Shown here in pieces: positions 42,280-53,434 of a stretch of 64,000 bases of DNA. Below the pieces are notes generated by a model. That model was given only the letters and a program-made list of their open reading frames with translations. It ran no database searches and had not been told where the DNA came from. This DNA is from Ailurus styani. Lineage: Eukaryota > Chordata > Mammalia > Carnivora > Ailuridae. The first letter of the stretch is position 1. The number at the start of each line of letters is the position of its first letter. The position numbers were made by a program, and so were the translations under genes. The stretch is taken from NCBI GenBank assembly GCA_002007465.1, contig LNAC01000108.1, positions 2,096,135-2,160,134 of the forward strand. Direction: 5' to 3'.

Positions 42280-44345
42280 GTCCTTTCTTAAAAATGCCTT
42301 TTGTTTCCTTTGGTGAATTGTTTCTGTACAAAGCCTCTCCTCCTTAGCCTAGACCGGTCTGGCCACTGTTTTGTATTCAGGATACCATGTAGCCTGTATT
42401 GCTTCATGTTTCCCCTTTCTACTACTGAATGACAAGCATTTCTCTCTGAATCTGGTGTTTAACCATAATCGGGGAGGGTGGACCCTCCTCGGTTCTACTC
42501 AGTCTACTTGGTAGCAATTCTTCTATCTGATTTCAAGCAAGGCCAGACTGGTAACTGCTTTTCCAGGCAGTCATGGTGGGGCCCGACCCAGGCTGTCCCT
42601 CTGCAGGATCCTGACCCTAGGAACAGTGTCCACAGGGTACCCCCAAGCGCCAAGGCCGGAGATCCCAGACCTGGGGAATCCAGGTTTAAGAGATGATGGG
42701 TGGCGTTTTGGGTGAGGCTCGAAAGAGAACACCAATGAGGAGAGGGACCCCAGGACAAAGGAGACTCAGGCTCCAGATGGCTAGGCTAGACGACAGCTAC
42801 GCCTGAAGAGGTTGCAAGCCTGAAGGGACAGGGACAGTCAGTGTATCCCCTGCCCCTGCCCCAAGGAAAGACCAGGAATGCGGCAATGGGAGGCCAGAGG
42901 GTGTTATCCAGGCTTTCCAGGCCGTGGGCCCTCCACTCTGCCCAATTTCCTCTGTGACTGAAACCCTTCTTGCCCTCCCACGTGAGCCCCCCTTCCCTCC
43001 ATCCTCAGCCAGCAGAGGATGCACTCACAATGAGCAGATCCGGGGCTAAGAAGTCTACATGATTCCGCAGACGTGTGCTTCCCAAGGCGGCTGGGGCCCC
43101 TGGCTCCTCCCTCTTGTCCCTGACATTGTCTCTGGACAATCAGGGACTGTCTTCCACCCCACCCGCCCCCCCCCCAGTCCGCTCTGCATGAGCAGGTAGC
43201 TTGCTGGTCTCCTTGGGCTGACCTTAGGCTTGGAGGCTGCCACAGGGCAGGGGCAGCATCAGGACAAGGGCCAGCGCAGAGCCCGCCTCCACCTGTCCCC
43301 AACCCAGTTATAGAGCTCCGGTCCCCCTCCCACTTGCAGCCTTATCCCTGGACACCTCTTACTTTCCTGGATCAAGCTTCCAGCTTGGCCTGGCTGGTGC
43401 GAGATCTTAGAAAAGTCCCTTCTCCTTGGCTCAGTGGTCCTCTGTCAACCATCCAGGGCAGTGACTGCTCCTGGGAAGGGACATGAGAACTGGAGGTGGT
43501 GGGTCTCGAACCCAGGGAGGGTCATCTTTTTTCACCAGCTCTGGGCTGAGCTGAGCTGGCCTCTGCCTATGGAGGGAGGTGAGCCAGGCAGAGAACTTTC
43601 CCCAGGGGACCTTGGCCATGGGTGCTGAACCTCTGGATTCAGAGAAGCCACATCCAGTAGCAGCTGGTTATAGGGACTACGTGTGGAGCTTCCCTTCTGT
43701 TATCTGCAGACCTTCTCTGGGGCCTTTTACACATCCCATTCTGGTTGCGGATGTGCTGCTGGAAATGATAAAAGCGCCTCATCCCTGTTTGGGACAGAGC
43801 GGCAAGGGAAGGCTGGGACCCTATTTTTTTCTGAAACCCTCTTGGTGGTATGAGTGTGGGGGCGGGGGGCTGGCACCCCACAGCAGGGGTGACATGAGGG
43901 GGTGGCTGTTTTCAGAAGGGGCTCAAGCAAAGATGATGGTGGCTGTGCCCTGGGGGACCAGCCTGGGCGGCACGCTGGGGGCATTTTGGGGTGGGGTAGG
44001 CTTTTGTGAGGGTAGGTGGTGGTGGGCGACCCACGTTGTTGTCATTGAAGGATTCCTGGGAATATGACCTCCTTCTGCAGCCCGGTCGAGGAGGTGGGGA
44101 CACTGACTACAGAAGGAGGCCGTATGAAGCGGCTCCCTGAGTCCGGGGGTTGGAGGCACATTCCAGGGCGGCTGTTATCCGAATGGGTTTCATTGGTGAA
44201 CACCTTTGTTCAGAAACCTCTGTCTGTGTCTCAAACTATTTCTTTACAACAAATTCCTAGAAGTGAAATTTCTGGACCAAAGCCTAGGGGACACAGTCAA
44301 AATTCTTTTGTAGTGACAGAACCCTCTTCAAGCCAGTGTATCAAA
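42280..44345. other. Unassigned GC-rich DNA
   Basis: No gene or repeat recognised in about 2 kb. A C-tract (C11) lies at 43171-43181. The frame at 43579-44067 (162 codons) is Gly/Trp-rich with no domain and no homologue I recognise. Confidence 0.4.
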
Positions 44346-44353
44346 ACTAAACA

Positions 44354-44539
44354 GGGGCGTCTGGGTGGCTCAGTCCTTGGGCGTACACCTGCTCAGGTGA
44401 TGATCCTGGCATCCTGGGATTGAGCCCCGCATGGGGCTCCCTGCTCAACAGGGAGCCTGCTTCTCCCTCTCCATCTCCCCTCTGCTTGTGTTCCCTCCCT
44501 CGCTGTCAAATAAATAAATAAAATCTTAAAAAAAAAAAA
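44354..44539 (+). mobile_element. CAN SINE
   Basis: ggggcgtctgggtggctcag start, 'gcctgcttctccctctccat' body, 'aaataaataaataaaatctt' tail and A12. A small deletion is visible near box A; no clear TSD. Confidence 0.93.
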
Positions 44540-44544
44540 GATGA

Positions 44545-45225
44545 AACAAGTGTGGGCTGGGGGAGTACTAACTCACCTGCAGCGGAGAAGCTCAGGGGCT
44601 GGCATGGCTTCCGTCATGGTGGGCCGGGACTCAGTTGATGTCATCGGGGCTCAATCTTTCCTCCTTCATCTCTAGCTCAGCTCTCTCCCAGTTTCTCCTG
44701 GAAGCTCCAGCTCATATCCCGCCAGCTGAGCCACTGGCCAAAAAAGAGAACATCTCCTTCCTCTTCAGTCCTCACAAGTCCTGGGCTGAGTCTCATTGGA
44801 CTGGCTGGTGTCCCTGAATCAGACACCAAAGGCGGGAAGATGACACAGTGCCTCAGTTGGCTTGGGTCTTGGGTCACACACCTACTCCTGGAGGCTGGAG
44901 GTGTTGTCCATCCAAGTCAGTGGACCAAGAGTGAGGGAAGGGGGTTTCCCAAGAGAAAATCGGGGTCCTGTTCACAGATGCGCCACAGCAAGCCCCACAG
45001 ATGTCCACTCCTAGCAGGGACATTTCGAACCCTCTCCGTGTTCCAGCACAACTTATTTTAAGCCCTCACTTAGTGGCAGTGGAGCAGAGCACCAGGGAAG
45101 CCTAGAAATCCTCTAGAGAATCCTTTTCTACAGGCGGAAACCCTCTGCATGCCGGAAGTGTGGCCAGGCTTTGCTCTAGGCCTGGGGACCACTCCTGCAG
45201 AGTGTCCATCCCTTGCGGGGGAACA
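44545..45225. other. Unassigned DNA
   Basis: No gene or repeat recognised. Confidence 0.35.
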
Positions 45226-45229
45226 CGGT

Positions 45230-45468
45230 CAGAGTCAGCAGGTCACAGGCCACGGGCACTTGGGGCTCCGAGGTGGGGAGAGGGCAGGGAAAGAATGCGT
45301 AGTGGCTTTACATGGACCAGCATGGCTAGAGGCCCCAGGGGCCGAGATAAAGGAAAAGAATGGGGAGGGATGGCCTTGCCAAGGGGCTTACACTTGACCT
45401 TGGGCAACGGGAAGGCAGTCAGGACTCCGAGTGGGAGAGTGATTCAGGCAGATGTGTGTCTTCATCTG
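45230..45468 (-). mobile_element. L2 fragment, antisense (tentative)
   Basis: 'ggggcttacacttgaccttg' and 'gagtgggagagtgattcagg' fit reversed L2 text. Weak match. Confidence 0.4.
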
Positions 45469-45469
45469 C

Positions 45470-45836
45470 TCAGGAGGCTGGGACAAAGGCCACAGCCTGG
45501 CTGTTGAAACAACAGAGTGCATCACTGTTCTGGAGACCAGGAAGTCCCAATTCAAGGAGTGGCCTATTCGGGTTCTGTTGAGAGCCCTCTTCCTGGCTTG
45601 TCAGCAGCTGACTCCTTACTGTCATCGCATGGCCTCTCCTTGGCGTGTGTGCAAGGAGACAGAGCTCTCCCTCTTTTCTTCTTCTTATAAGGCCACTACT
45701 CCCATCACTAGGGCCCTGCCCTCATCTACCCCTAATTACCTCCCAAAGGCCCTGCCTTCAAACAGCATCGCAGTGAGGAGATGGGCTTCGAACTAGGGAC
45801 TTTAAGGGGCACAGACATTCAGTCCCTAACAGGTGG
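45470..45836 (-). mobile_element. MLT1-like MaLR LTR, antisense
   Basis: 'cactgttctggagaccagga', 'ataaggccactactcccatc', 'taattacctcccaaaggccc' and 'gacattcagtccctaacag' are the reversed MLT1 order. Solo LTR, diverged. Confidence 0.78.
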
Positions 45837-45839
45837 TTT

Positions 45840-46072
45840 GGGCACGCGTGGAGGGATGGGCGACCTGTGGAAGGTGAAGAGTACTATAGGACCGCGCCCC
45901 TGTCTTCCCCCATGGCTCCCCCTCCTGGGTCTGTCCTGTGCCCTACCGCCCCCTTCCTCTTCTCTTACCTTCTTCCTCTTGTCTCCTTGGAAGATGGGGA
46001 GCAGCCTTCCCAGAAATAGAAGTTTATGGGGAAGTTTATCCTTGGCACGAGAGACATTTGCCTCACTCCAGA
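45840..46072. other. Unassigned DNA
   Basis: No gene or repeat recognised. Confidence 0.3.
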
Positions 46073-46076
46073 AAAC

Positions 46077-46240
46077 CCCTGGTAAAATAAATCTAATTAA
46101 ATCTGTTACTGTTCACAGAGACTAGTTTTGTGGGCAATTGACCTGTTTTATTTATTATGTAAACCATCATGAAACCCAAGCTCCATATTATTTATGCTAA
46201 TGGAAGAGACTAGGTAATAAATCCCGCCTGAGGATGTGGG
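46077..46240. promoter_or_regulatory. Candidate CNE (POU/forkhead/homeodomain cores)
   Basis: Repeat-free AT-rich island: aaataaatctaattaaatct, 'ggcaattgacctgttttatt', 'tatgtaaaccatcatgaaac' (forkhead-like gtaaac) and 'tattatttatgctaatggaa' (octamer-like atgctaat). Sharp contrast to flanks. Conservation is inferred only. Confidence 0.45.
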
Positions 46241-46489
46241 CAGACCAGATGGTGTGGTGGCACTTTGATGGCTTGTCCCAGAGGAACCCGTGCCAGACGT
46301 CGCTTTCCACCCCGGGAGAAGGGTTGGGGGCGCAGGGAGGGGGTGGCATGGAGTCCTGGGGGCAGCCTCACTCTCAGCAAATTGCAAAGTGCTAATGAGA
46401 AGAGGGGGGCTTTCTGGGTCATCTCCCTCTCAGAGGAAACTCCAATCTGTGTTCTATCCCTTGGGGAGAAGGGAATAAAAATAGATGGT

Positions 46490-46668
46490 GTTCCTCCCGT
46501 GTGCCACGTCCTAGGGCATCTACTGCCATCTCCATGATCACATTGGAGTTGCACAATAACCCCGAGAAGTAGGTCTTATTTGTCCTATTTCACAGGCAAG
46601 AAAAGTGAAGCTTAGTGTTGGAATTGAGGTTTGAACCCAGTGTGTTTGACTTGCAAGCCTCGGGTCAT
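46490..46668 (+). mobile_element. MIR SINE
   Basis: 'acattggagttgcacaataa', 'ccccgagaagtaggtcttat', 'tgtcctatttcacaggcaag' and 'attgaggtttgaacccagtg'. Confidence 0.82.
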
Positions 46669-46669
46669 C

Positions 46670-47305
46670 CAGGGAACGTGGCCTTGGATAAAACAGATCC
46701 AGGAAGGAAGGAAAGGCATGAACCAAGAGGGGAGAGAGGAAGGGAGGAGGAAAATAAAGAGGGGAGGGCAGGAGAAGGGGAGAAAGGAAAGATTGGCAAA
46801 GGGGCAGCACAAACACAGACGCAGACGGGAGGAGAGCAAAGGAAGGCAGGAAGGTGGGGCTGGGTGGGGGGCAGGGGGAGCACAAGGGACAAGGGACAGG
46901 AGGAGGGGGAAGAGGCAGAGGCACTTTCTTCTGCCTTCGGGGTGCGAGCTGGCCCTAGATCTTCAGGGGAGACCGAGTTGGTTACGTGAGGACAAGTGCA
47001 GGGACAGTCCATGTGCAAGGGGAGCTGTTTCTAGTTGGGGGGGCAGCTGCTTCTTAGAGAAAAGAAAAGCAGGGAGCCTATTTACAGCTGAAGGCTGACA
47101 GCATCAGCCCTTCAAAGAAAGGAAGAAAGAAAACAATTCAGGGGGCAGCAGAGAAGGATCTGAGTTTCCAGGAGCCTTCCAAGTAAGCAGAGCAGGTGAC
47201 GGCCCACAGCTGCTTCTCCCCCGCCGGCCTCCCCCACCTGCTGCAGGGGGCACCAGGCGGGCACATTGCTCTCTCTGCCGCAGGTCAGGTACAGATTCTT
47301 GTTTC
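46670..47305. other. Unassigned purine-rich/GC-rich DNA
   Basis: 46690-46930 is strongly purine-rich on the + strand, giving Arg/Glu/Gly-rich frames in several registers. No gene recognised. Confidence 0.4.
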
Positions 47306-47309
47306 CCTT

Positions 47310-47465
47310 TCTTGTGGCGGGTCAAGGGGCTGAAAGAGGGGAATTTAATCCCCAAAGTGGCTTGATTTATTTTCAAACAGTAAGGCACAATTAGAGCAAA
47401 GCAGAGAGGAATAAAATCAGAGAAGAAAGACATCAGGGCTACCGTGGGGAGAGGTTTGCTCTGGC
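47310..47465. promoter_or_regulatory. Small candidate CNE
   Basis: Repeat-free island with gggaatttaatccccaaag, 'ggcttgatttattttcaaac' and 'aaggcacaattagagcaaag'. Inferred only. Confidence 0.35.
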
Positions 47466-47469
47466 CACG

Positions 47470-48120
47470 CGTACTTGAACAAGTTACTTCGGGTCTGGGA
47501 GCCTTCATTTTCTCAGGGGACAGCAGTGCGCAGCTCCAGAGTTGTTGATGAGGACAGGACAGGGCGAGGCGCATGCCAGCATGGTCCCCAACACAAGGGA
47601 GGTGCTCTCCGAGGTGGGGTCACACTCCGAAGTGGGGTGTTGCATACAAGGAGTTTAGTTGGGGCTCTGGGGGAGGGCAGGACACTGGACTTGGAGGGAG
47701 AAGGAGTTGGGAGTGATGCACTTGCACCCAAGGTCTTGGCTCGCAGGGAACTCTGCAGCTCTGGATGAACTTGCATTAAAGGGTGACCAACTGACCCAGT
47801 TTGCCCGGGATCTGCGGGGTTCCCAGGATACGGGACTCGCAGCACTAAGACTGGAAGAGTCTTAGGTGAACTAAGACACAGGGGTCGTCCTTTGGTGCCG
47901 AGTCATCCTGCCTTTGTGGCACAGGGGCTGGGTCTTTATGCCTCAATGGATGTGGGTTGTCTCCAGGGACGCGGCTGGGAGCTGTCAGTTGTCAATACTG
48001 CGGGCTGTCGGGGAATGAGTGTCTTGTCTGGGAAGGTGGAATCTGAGTGGCACACTGTAGTGTCCACTGCGGTGTCTTGGTAAATGTGAATTTTATCCTC
48101 ACTACTCTGATGGAGGTCGG
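47470..48120. other. Unassigned DNA
   Basis: No gene or repeat recognised. Confidence 0.35.
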
Positions 48121-48136
48121 GGGAGTTATAAAAAGA

Positions 48137-48318
48137 AGGTTCTTGGGTGGCTCAGTCTGTTAAGTGTCTGCCTTCAGCTCAGGTGATGATCTTAGGGTCC
48201 TGGGATGGAGTCCCGCATCTGGCTCCCTGGTGAGTGGGGAGTTTGCTTCTCCCTCTCCCTCTGTGCCCCCCACCCCTCACTGTCTCTCAAGTAGGAAAAT
48301 ACAAAAGCTTTAAAAAAA
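48137..48318 (+). mobile_element. CAN SINE, diverged
   Basis: ttcttgggtggctcagtctg, 'cttcagctcaggtgatgatc', 'gggatggagtcccgcatctg' and a degraded tail without the aataaa array. TSD ttataaaaaga exact (48126-48136; 48319-48329). Confidence 0.9.
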
Positions 48319-48594
48319 TTATAAAAAGAGAGTTCTCTATGGTGTCACGACTGGCGTCGCTACTGCCTATCTTTTTTCTTTTAAAAGATCTATTTCTTCC
48401 AGATTGTCCAATTTGTTGGCACATAATTTTTCATAATGTTCTCTTATAATCCTTTGTATTTCTCCTCCATTTTTCATTTTATCTGACTTCTCTATCTTTC
48501 TCCCTCTCTCTCTTTTGATGAGTCTGGCTAGAAGTTTATTGTTTTCTCTTTTCAGAGAACCAGCTCCTGGTTTCATTGATCTGTTCTACTGTTT

Positions 48595-48937
48595 TTTTTT
48601 TGTTTTTTTTTGTTTTTGTTTGTTTTTTTAAATTTTATTTTTATTATTTGCCCAAGGGGTACAGGTCTGTGAATCATCAGGCTTACATCTTTCACAGCCC
48701 TCACCAAAGCACAAACCCTCCCCAATGTCCATAACCCATCCACCCTATCCCTACCCTCCCACCCCCCAGTAACCCTCAGTTTGTTTTATGAGATTAGAAG
48801 TCTCTTATGGTTTGTCTCCTTCCCCATCCCATCTTGTTTCATTATTTTTCCCTCCCTACCCCCCACAACCCCCCACCCTGCCCCTCAAGTTCCTCATATC
48901 AGAGAGATCATATGATAATTGTCTTTCTCTGTTTTTT
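48595..48937 (-). mobile_element. Carnivore L1 3' UTR, truncated insertion
   Basis: The + strand shows the reversed 3' end: T-rich tail (48591-48629), 'gggtacaggtctgtgaatca', 'aaaccctccccaatgtccat', 'cagtaaccctcagtttgttt' and 'agatcatatgataattgtct'. On either side the ORF2 remnant is continuous in sense (…AEINEIE at about 48965-48940, then NKTRSW-like text at about 48590-48560), so this is an insertion. Confidence 0.82.
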
Positions 48938-49346
48938 AAGTCTCTATTTCATTGATTTCTGCTCTGATCATGATTGTTCCCTTCCTTTTAGTGGCTCTGG
49001 GCTTCCATCGTTCTTCTTTTTCCAGCTTCTTTTGGTATAAGTTTGTGCTGTTTGAGGTGTTTTTTGTTTCTTGGGGTGGGCCTGTATTGCAATCCTCTTC
49101 CCTCTTAGGGCAGCTTTGGCTGCATCTGAAAGATTTCAGACTTCTGTATTTTCATTTTCATTTGTCCATGTATATTTTTTGACTTCCTCTTTGATTTCTT
49201 GGTTGGCTCATTCACTGTTAGCAACATGTTATTTAGCCTCCATGTATATGTGCTCTTTCAATGTTTTTCCCTTGTGACTGATTTCCAGTTTAATATTGCT
49301 GTGGTCAGAAAAGATGCATGATATGATTTCAGTCTTGCTGAATATA

Positions 49347-49532
49347 CTAAGACTTGTTTTGTGGCCTAATGTGATCTATTGTGGAGAATGTTCCATGTGC
49401 ACTTGAAAAGAATGAATATTCCACTTTTGGGGGACAGAATGTTCCAAATATATCTGCTATGTTCATCTGGTCCAATGTGTCATTCAAAGCCACTCTTTCC
49501 TTGTTGATTTTCCATCTGGATGATCTGTTCAT
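49347..49532 (-). pseudogene. L1 ORF2 endonuclease-domain remnant
   Basis: 61 residues of the apurinic-like endonuclease C-terminal part, with the conserved TFSxIDHI block (His retained). The flanking frames are broken and the RT catalytic core is absent, so the element is dead. Confidence 0.85.
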
Positions 49533-49565
49533 CGATGTGGGTGGGGTAAGCCACTGCCATTTTTT

Positions 49566-49759
49566 TTTTTTAAAGATTTTATTTATTTATTTCACAGCGG
49601 GAGAGAGATCACAAGGAGGCAGAGAGGCAGGCAGAGAGAGAGGGGGAAGCAGGCTCCCTGCTGAGCAGAGAGCCCGATGCGGGCCCCGATCCCAGGACGC
49701 TGAGATCATGACCTGAGCCGAAAGCAGAGGCTTTAACCCACTGAGCCACCCAGGCGCCC
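49566..49759 (-). mobile_element. CAN SINE, full-length
   Basis: Reverse copy with 'aagattttatttatttattt', 'gagatcacaaggaggcagag' (mustelid-like body) and gccacccaggcgcc. TSD gccactgccattttt exact (starts 49550 and 49760). Confidence 0.96.
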
Positions 49760-49775
49760 GCCACTGCCATTTTTA

Positions 49776-50035
49776 AGAGTCCAGGAAGACTCCTCCAGAC
49801 CTTGGTCTTGGATTATTTGGCAGGTAAGACCTTGTGCTTCTGCCATGATGTAGGTCCTCCAAAAGTCTGCACACCAGACCCCGGGAGGTTCCCATCACTG
49901 GGACAGTCTCATGGAAAGTCAACTTGGGGCAGTGGAATTAGCAGATTTCTGAGCAGGAGATCCTTTTGCTTTTCTCATGGTGATTATTTTTTCTATCCTC
50001 TAGTCTGGGAGTCCCAGACCATCTTCAACTCAGCT
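49776..50035. other. Unassigned DNA
   Basis: No gene or repeat recognised. Confidence 0.3.
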
Positions 50036-50039
50036 CATT

Positions 50040-50312
50040 AAAAGAATTAGAAATAATAGCAGTTGATATTTGTAGAGCCCTTTCTAGTGCCAGGCACTGT
50101 TCTAAGTGCTTTAGGGGTAGTAAAATATTTTATCTTCCTAGCCATCCCATGAGGTAGATACAGTGATCCCTATTTACCAGTGCAGACCCTGAAGCCCAGA
50201 GAGATTAAGAACCTGCTGAAGGTCACAGATCTCAGAGGCAGTAAAATGAGGATGTAGACCCGAGTAGCTTGCTTCCAGGACCTGTGCTCTTATGCACTGA
50301 GCAATGACATGG
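50040..50312 (+). mobile_element. MIR SINE, nearly full-length
   Basis: 'tgccaggcactgttctaagt', 'catcccatgaggtagataca', 'gagagattaagaacctgctg' and 'cctgtgctcttatgcactga' span the whole consensus order. Confidence 0.9.
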
Positions 50313-50411
50313 CTAGGCTGAGACTGCCAAGTAAATTCAGACTGAGTCTGTTCCTACTGACAGCCCTATCCTGTTAACCTTTAATAAAATATTATTTTTT
50401 AAAAATATAGG

Positions 50412-50590
50412 TGCAATTTGCCAGGCACTAATTCTGTATCAGACGTCATGCTAACTGTTTCACCTTTATCACCTCTTTAATTATATTCCCAAACCTGTGA
50501 TTCAGTTCTTATTCTCACTATCTACATGATTACCCAAGATCACAAAACCGGTGGGGCAGTTCTGGTTACTTACTTCTGGGTTAAAGACTC
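50412..50590 (+). mobile_element. MIR SINE
   Basis: 'ttgccaggcactaattctgt', 'cacctttatcacctctttaa' and 'tacccaagatcacaaaaccg', diverged. Confidence 0.7.
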
Positions 50591-50599
50591 TCACAAAGT

Positions 50600-51755
50600 T
50601 GGTGGCTTCAAAGAGCCACCTTCTCTTTGTTTTGCTTTGTTGTTGTTTGGTTTTTGTATCTGACATTTTGCGGGTGAGACATTCAGTCAGGTGTCACTGG
50701 ATGATGCTTCAACACCACGTGGAGTGGCCTGGGGTTCCTTGGTGGTATTAGGCTGATGGCTGGGCTGGGCTGGGCTGGAGGGCCCACGGAGGCTTCTCTC
50801 TTTCGTCTGGTATATCGGGGGGCTCACTGGAGCGACCCCCTTCCTGACCCTGGAGTCTCCCTGTGTGGTCTCTCCACACCCGACAGGTGCATTGCTGATG
50901 TGGCAGCTCAGGGCTCAAGAATGAGTGTTCCAGGAGGCAGGGTTGGAAACTTCTAGTGTGCTCAATTAGTCAGATCCATCCCAGCTCACTCAGATGCTGG
51001 GGGAGGGGACTAGGACACCCCCATGGGAGGCATTCCAAGGAGTTTACTGTCACCTAAATCTACCACAGGGAATGAGTTTTTCCCTCTCCAAAGCCCTGTA
51101 CCCCCATGTCTCAATGCCTTTGCTTGCTTCTCCTTTCCCTGGGATTCCCTCATTCAGAATACTCAGCCACCAGCAGACTCTCCTCAGCCTCTGGGCCTCG
51201 GAGAGTGGCCTCTAGGACAGGGCTGTTTGGCTGTCTGAGCCCGTCCCCCCACAGCCTCCTCTCCCCCACTGCCACCCCTGGTGTGGACAGAGCCGGCATG
51301 GCTCAATGCTGATGCTGGCTAGGGGAAACTCCACTCGTCAGGCTGTGGTCATCACCTGGCTGCCTCAGGCTAAAGACCTGCAAGTTCTGCAGCCTTGCTC
51401 CCCTGCCTTTTCCTGTCCTCTCTGGCTGCTCTTCCTTTTACCTGGGAGGCCGAAGGGCTCCGAGCTACTGTGGCCATCTGGAAACCCCGAGAGACGGGGG
51501 AGGGGAGCTACTCGGGAGAAAGTGGAGCTGAAGAGAGAGAGGTGTGCAGAAAGGCCTCCGGACAGGCGAGGTCACACATGAAGGGAGTGGGGCCTCTGGG
51601 CTTCAGTCCCGTGGTCCTTCTACCACTCGATATGCCTCAGCAGGGACCAGATTCCAGGACAAGGGCGGCCTCCTGAGGCCTCCATGGGTCAGCACGGAAG
51701 GCTGGAGGGCCACGGGGCTGAGACCCGATTAAGGGGTTGGGGACAGCACATTTCC
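50600..51755. other. Unassigned GC-rich DNA
   Basis: No exon or repeat recognised apart from (gggct)n at 50757-50779. Confidence 0.4.
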
Positions 51756-51774
51756 CTGTTTAGCTCATGGGAGT

Positions 51775-51960
51775 CCAGCCACACGGGCTGCTCAGTGTCT
51801 GGAGTGTGCCATCACTTTTGTCTCAGGGCTTTGCACATGCCATTCCAGCTACCTGGAATGCTCTTCCTACCCACCCCCTCTTTGCTTTGCTATTCCTTTC
51901 TCATTTCTCAGACTCTAAATATCACTTTCTCAGGGAAACCTTTGCTTATCTGCCTTCATG
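51775..51960 (+). mobile_element. L2 LINE 3' fragment, sense
   Basis: 'cagggctttgcacatgccat', 'ctacctggaatgctcttcct' and 'aaatatcactttctcaggga' are the L2 3' text. Confidence 0.78.
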
Positions 51961-51964
51961 GTTC

Positions 51965-52086
51965 AATAAGTATTTATTGGGCCCCTAATAGATGCCAGCT
52001 ACTTTTCTGGAGGCCAGTGGTGAATGAGACCAATTAGAGATGGGTGGGTAGAACACATCCACCCCCACACATGCACACACACACAG

Positions 52087-52124
<38 letters not shown>

Positions 52125-53065
52125 TGAAGGAAAATGAAACGAGATACAGGGTAACGAATGCCTGGGGAAGGGGATGAGGAATTTCAGATTATACGGTCAG
52201 AAAAACAACTCTCTGAGGTTACATCTGGGCACAAACTTGTAAAAGGAAGAATGAGCCGTTCAGAAATCTAAGGGTGGAGTGTTCCGGGCAGAGGGAGCAG
52301 CCAGGCCGGGGGTGGGGATACTGGCTTGAGGGCCAGGGGGAGCCAGTGTGGGTGGAGAGAAGCCAGGGAAGGGGGAGGTGGTAGGAGGTAAGGCCACGGG
52401 TGTGGACAGGGAGGACCTTGGAGGTCTCAGGAGGGCCTTGGGATTCTATTCGGTTTTGCAAGAAGAAGCCACTGAGGGCTTTTAAGCAGGAGGTGACATG
52501 ATCCAATCCCCATTTGTGCAGACTCCCTCCAGCTGCTGTGTGGACGATGGGCTGCGGTGGCAGAGTGAGGGCGCAGGAGACCCCCGGAGTCACGCCGGTG
52601 GTCTCGGCAGATAGGACCCCGCGGCATCTGGGTAATAGCTGCGTCAGCGGAGGCCGGGTTCAGATTCTAGATGCGGTCTCAAGGTCGGCCCAGCAGGATC
52701 TGCCAACAAACTGGGTGGGGGGTGTGTGAGAAATGCAGGCAATGGCTTTGGTCTGAGCAACTGGGTAGTGCTAATGAGAGGTAGAAGACTCCGGGAGGTG
52801 GGTTTTCGGGGAAGCCCAAGAGTGGTAGTGAGGTTATATAAAACTTGGTATGCCTCTCGGGCCGATGGGCGGGGGTCCAGTAGCAGCTGCATATATGACT
52901 TTGCTGTTCAAGGAGGGGGTTGGCTCGGGACATGAACCTTGGGGGGTCCTCGGTTTATAGGAGACATCTAGGGGCATGTCCTTGGGTGAGGTGGCCGACG
53001 GAGACAGGGTGGAGACGAGGGGGAACGTCCAAGGTCTGAGACCCGGGACTCACCAGCGCTGCAGG
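51965..53065 (-). mobile_element. L2 LINE, about 1.1 kb, antisense
   Basis: The + strand carries reversed L2 from its 3' end inward: 'aagtatttattgggccccta', 'agtgttccgggcagagggag', 'cttttaagcaggaggtgaca', 'gctttggtctgagcaactgg', 'acatctaggggcatgtcctt' (RT-region side). A (CA)n at 52053-52120 is included. All frames broken. Confidence 0.75.
52053..52120. repeat. (CA)n microsatellite
   Basis: Interrupted array, the longest pure part about 16 ca units. Confidence 0.96.
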
Positions 53066-53082
53066 TCAGGACTGGTAGAGGC

Positions 53083-53432
53083 GTGTATTAGATTCCTGGG
53101 TGGCTTAAAACAGAGGGGACATTCTCTCATGCGCACAGGTCCGAGGTCAGGGTGTCTGCAGGGCCGTGCTCCAGGCAGAGGGCCTCAGATTTGCTGCGTG
53201 CCTCCTCCAGGCTCTGGGGGCTCTGTCTTCACGCAGCCTTCCCTCCTCCTGCCCTGAGTGGCCCTTCCATCTCTCCTCAAGACACTTACTGGAGTCGGGG
53301 CCCATGGATAATTCAGGACTATCTCATCTCGAGATTGTAACTTCCTTTCATCGGCAAAGACCCTATTTCCAAATATGTTCGCACTCACAGCTCCTGGAAC
53401 GCGGACACATCTTTTTGGAGGCCACCGTTCAA
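53083..53432 (-). mobile_element. MLT1-like MaLR LTR, antisense
   Basis: 'tattagattcctgggtggct', 'gaggtcagggtgtctgcagg', 'ggcaaagaccctatttccaa' and 'gaggccaccgttcaatctac' give the reversed LTR order. Confidence 0.78.
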
Positions 53433-53434
53433 TC

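Larger units (their letters stand above)
48355..49555 (-). mobile_element. L1 LINE, ORF2 endonuclease-RT region, antisense
   Basis: The reverse strand reads L1 ORF2: the frame at 49532-49347 contains ALNDTLDQMN...DIFGTF and TFSTIDHI (endonuclease domain), and 48576-48367 contains EIQRIIREHYEKLCANKLDN (linker before the RT). The 3' part is absent. A younger L1 tail (about 48595-48937) splits it, and a SINE (49566-49759) sits at its upper edge. Confidence 0.92.

Noticed and set aside
43579..44067. 162-residue forward ORF
   Set aside because: Gly/Trp-rich from GC-rich sequence, no domain, no splice or start context I can defend.
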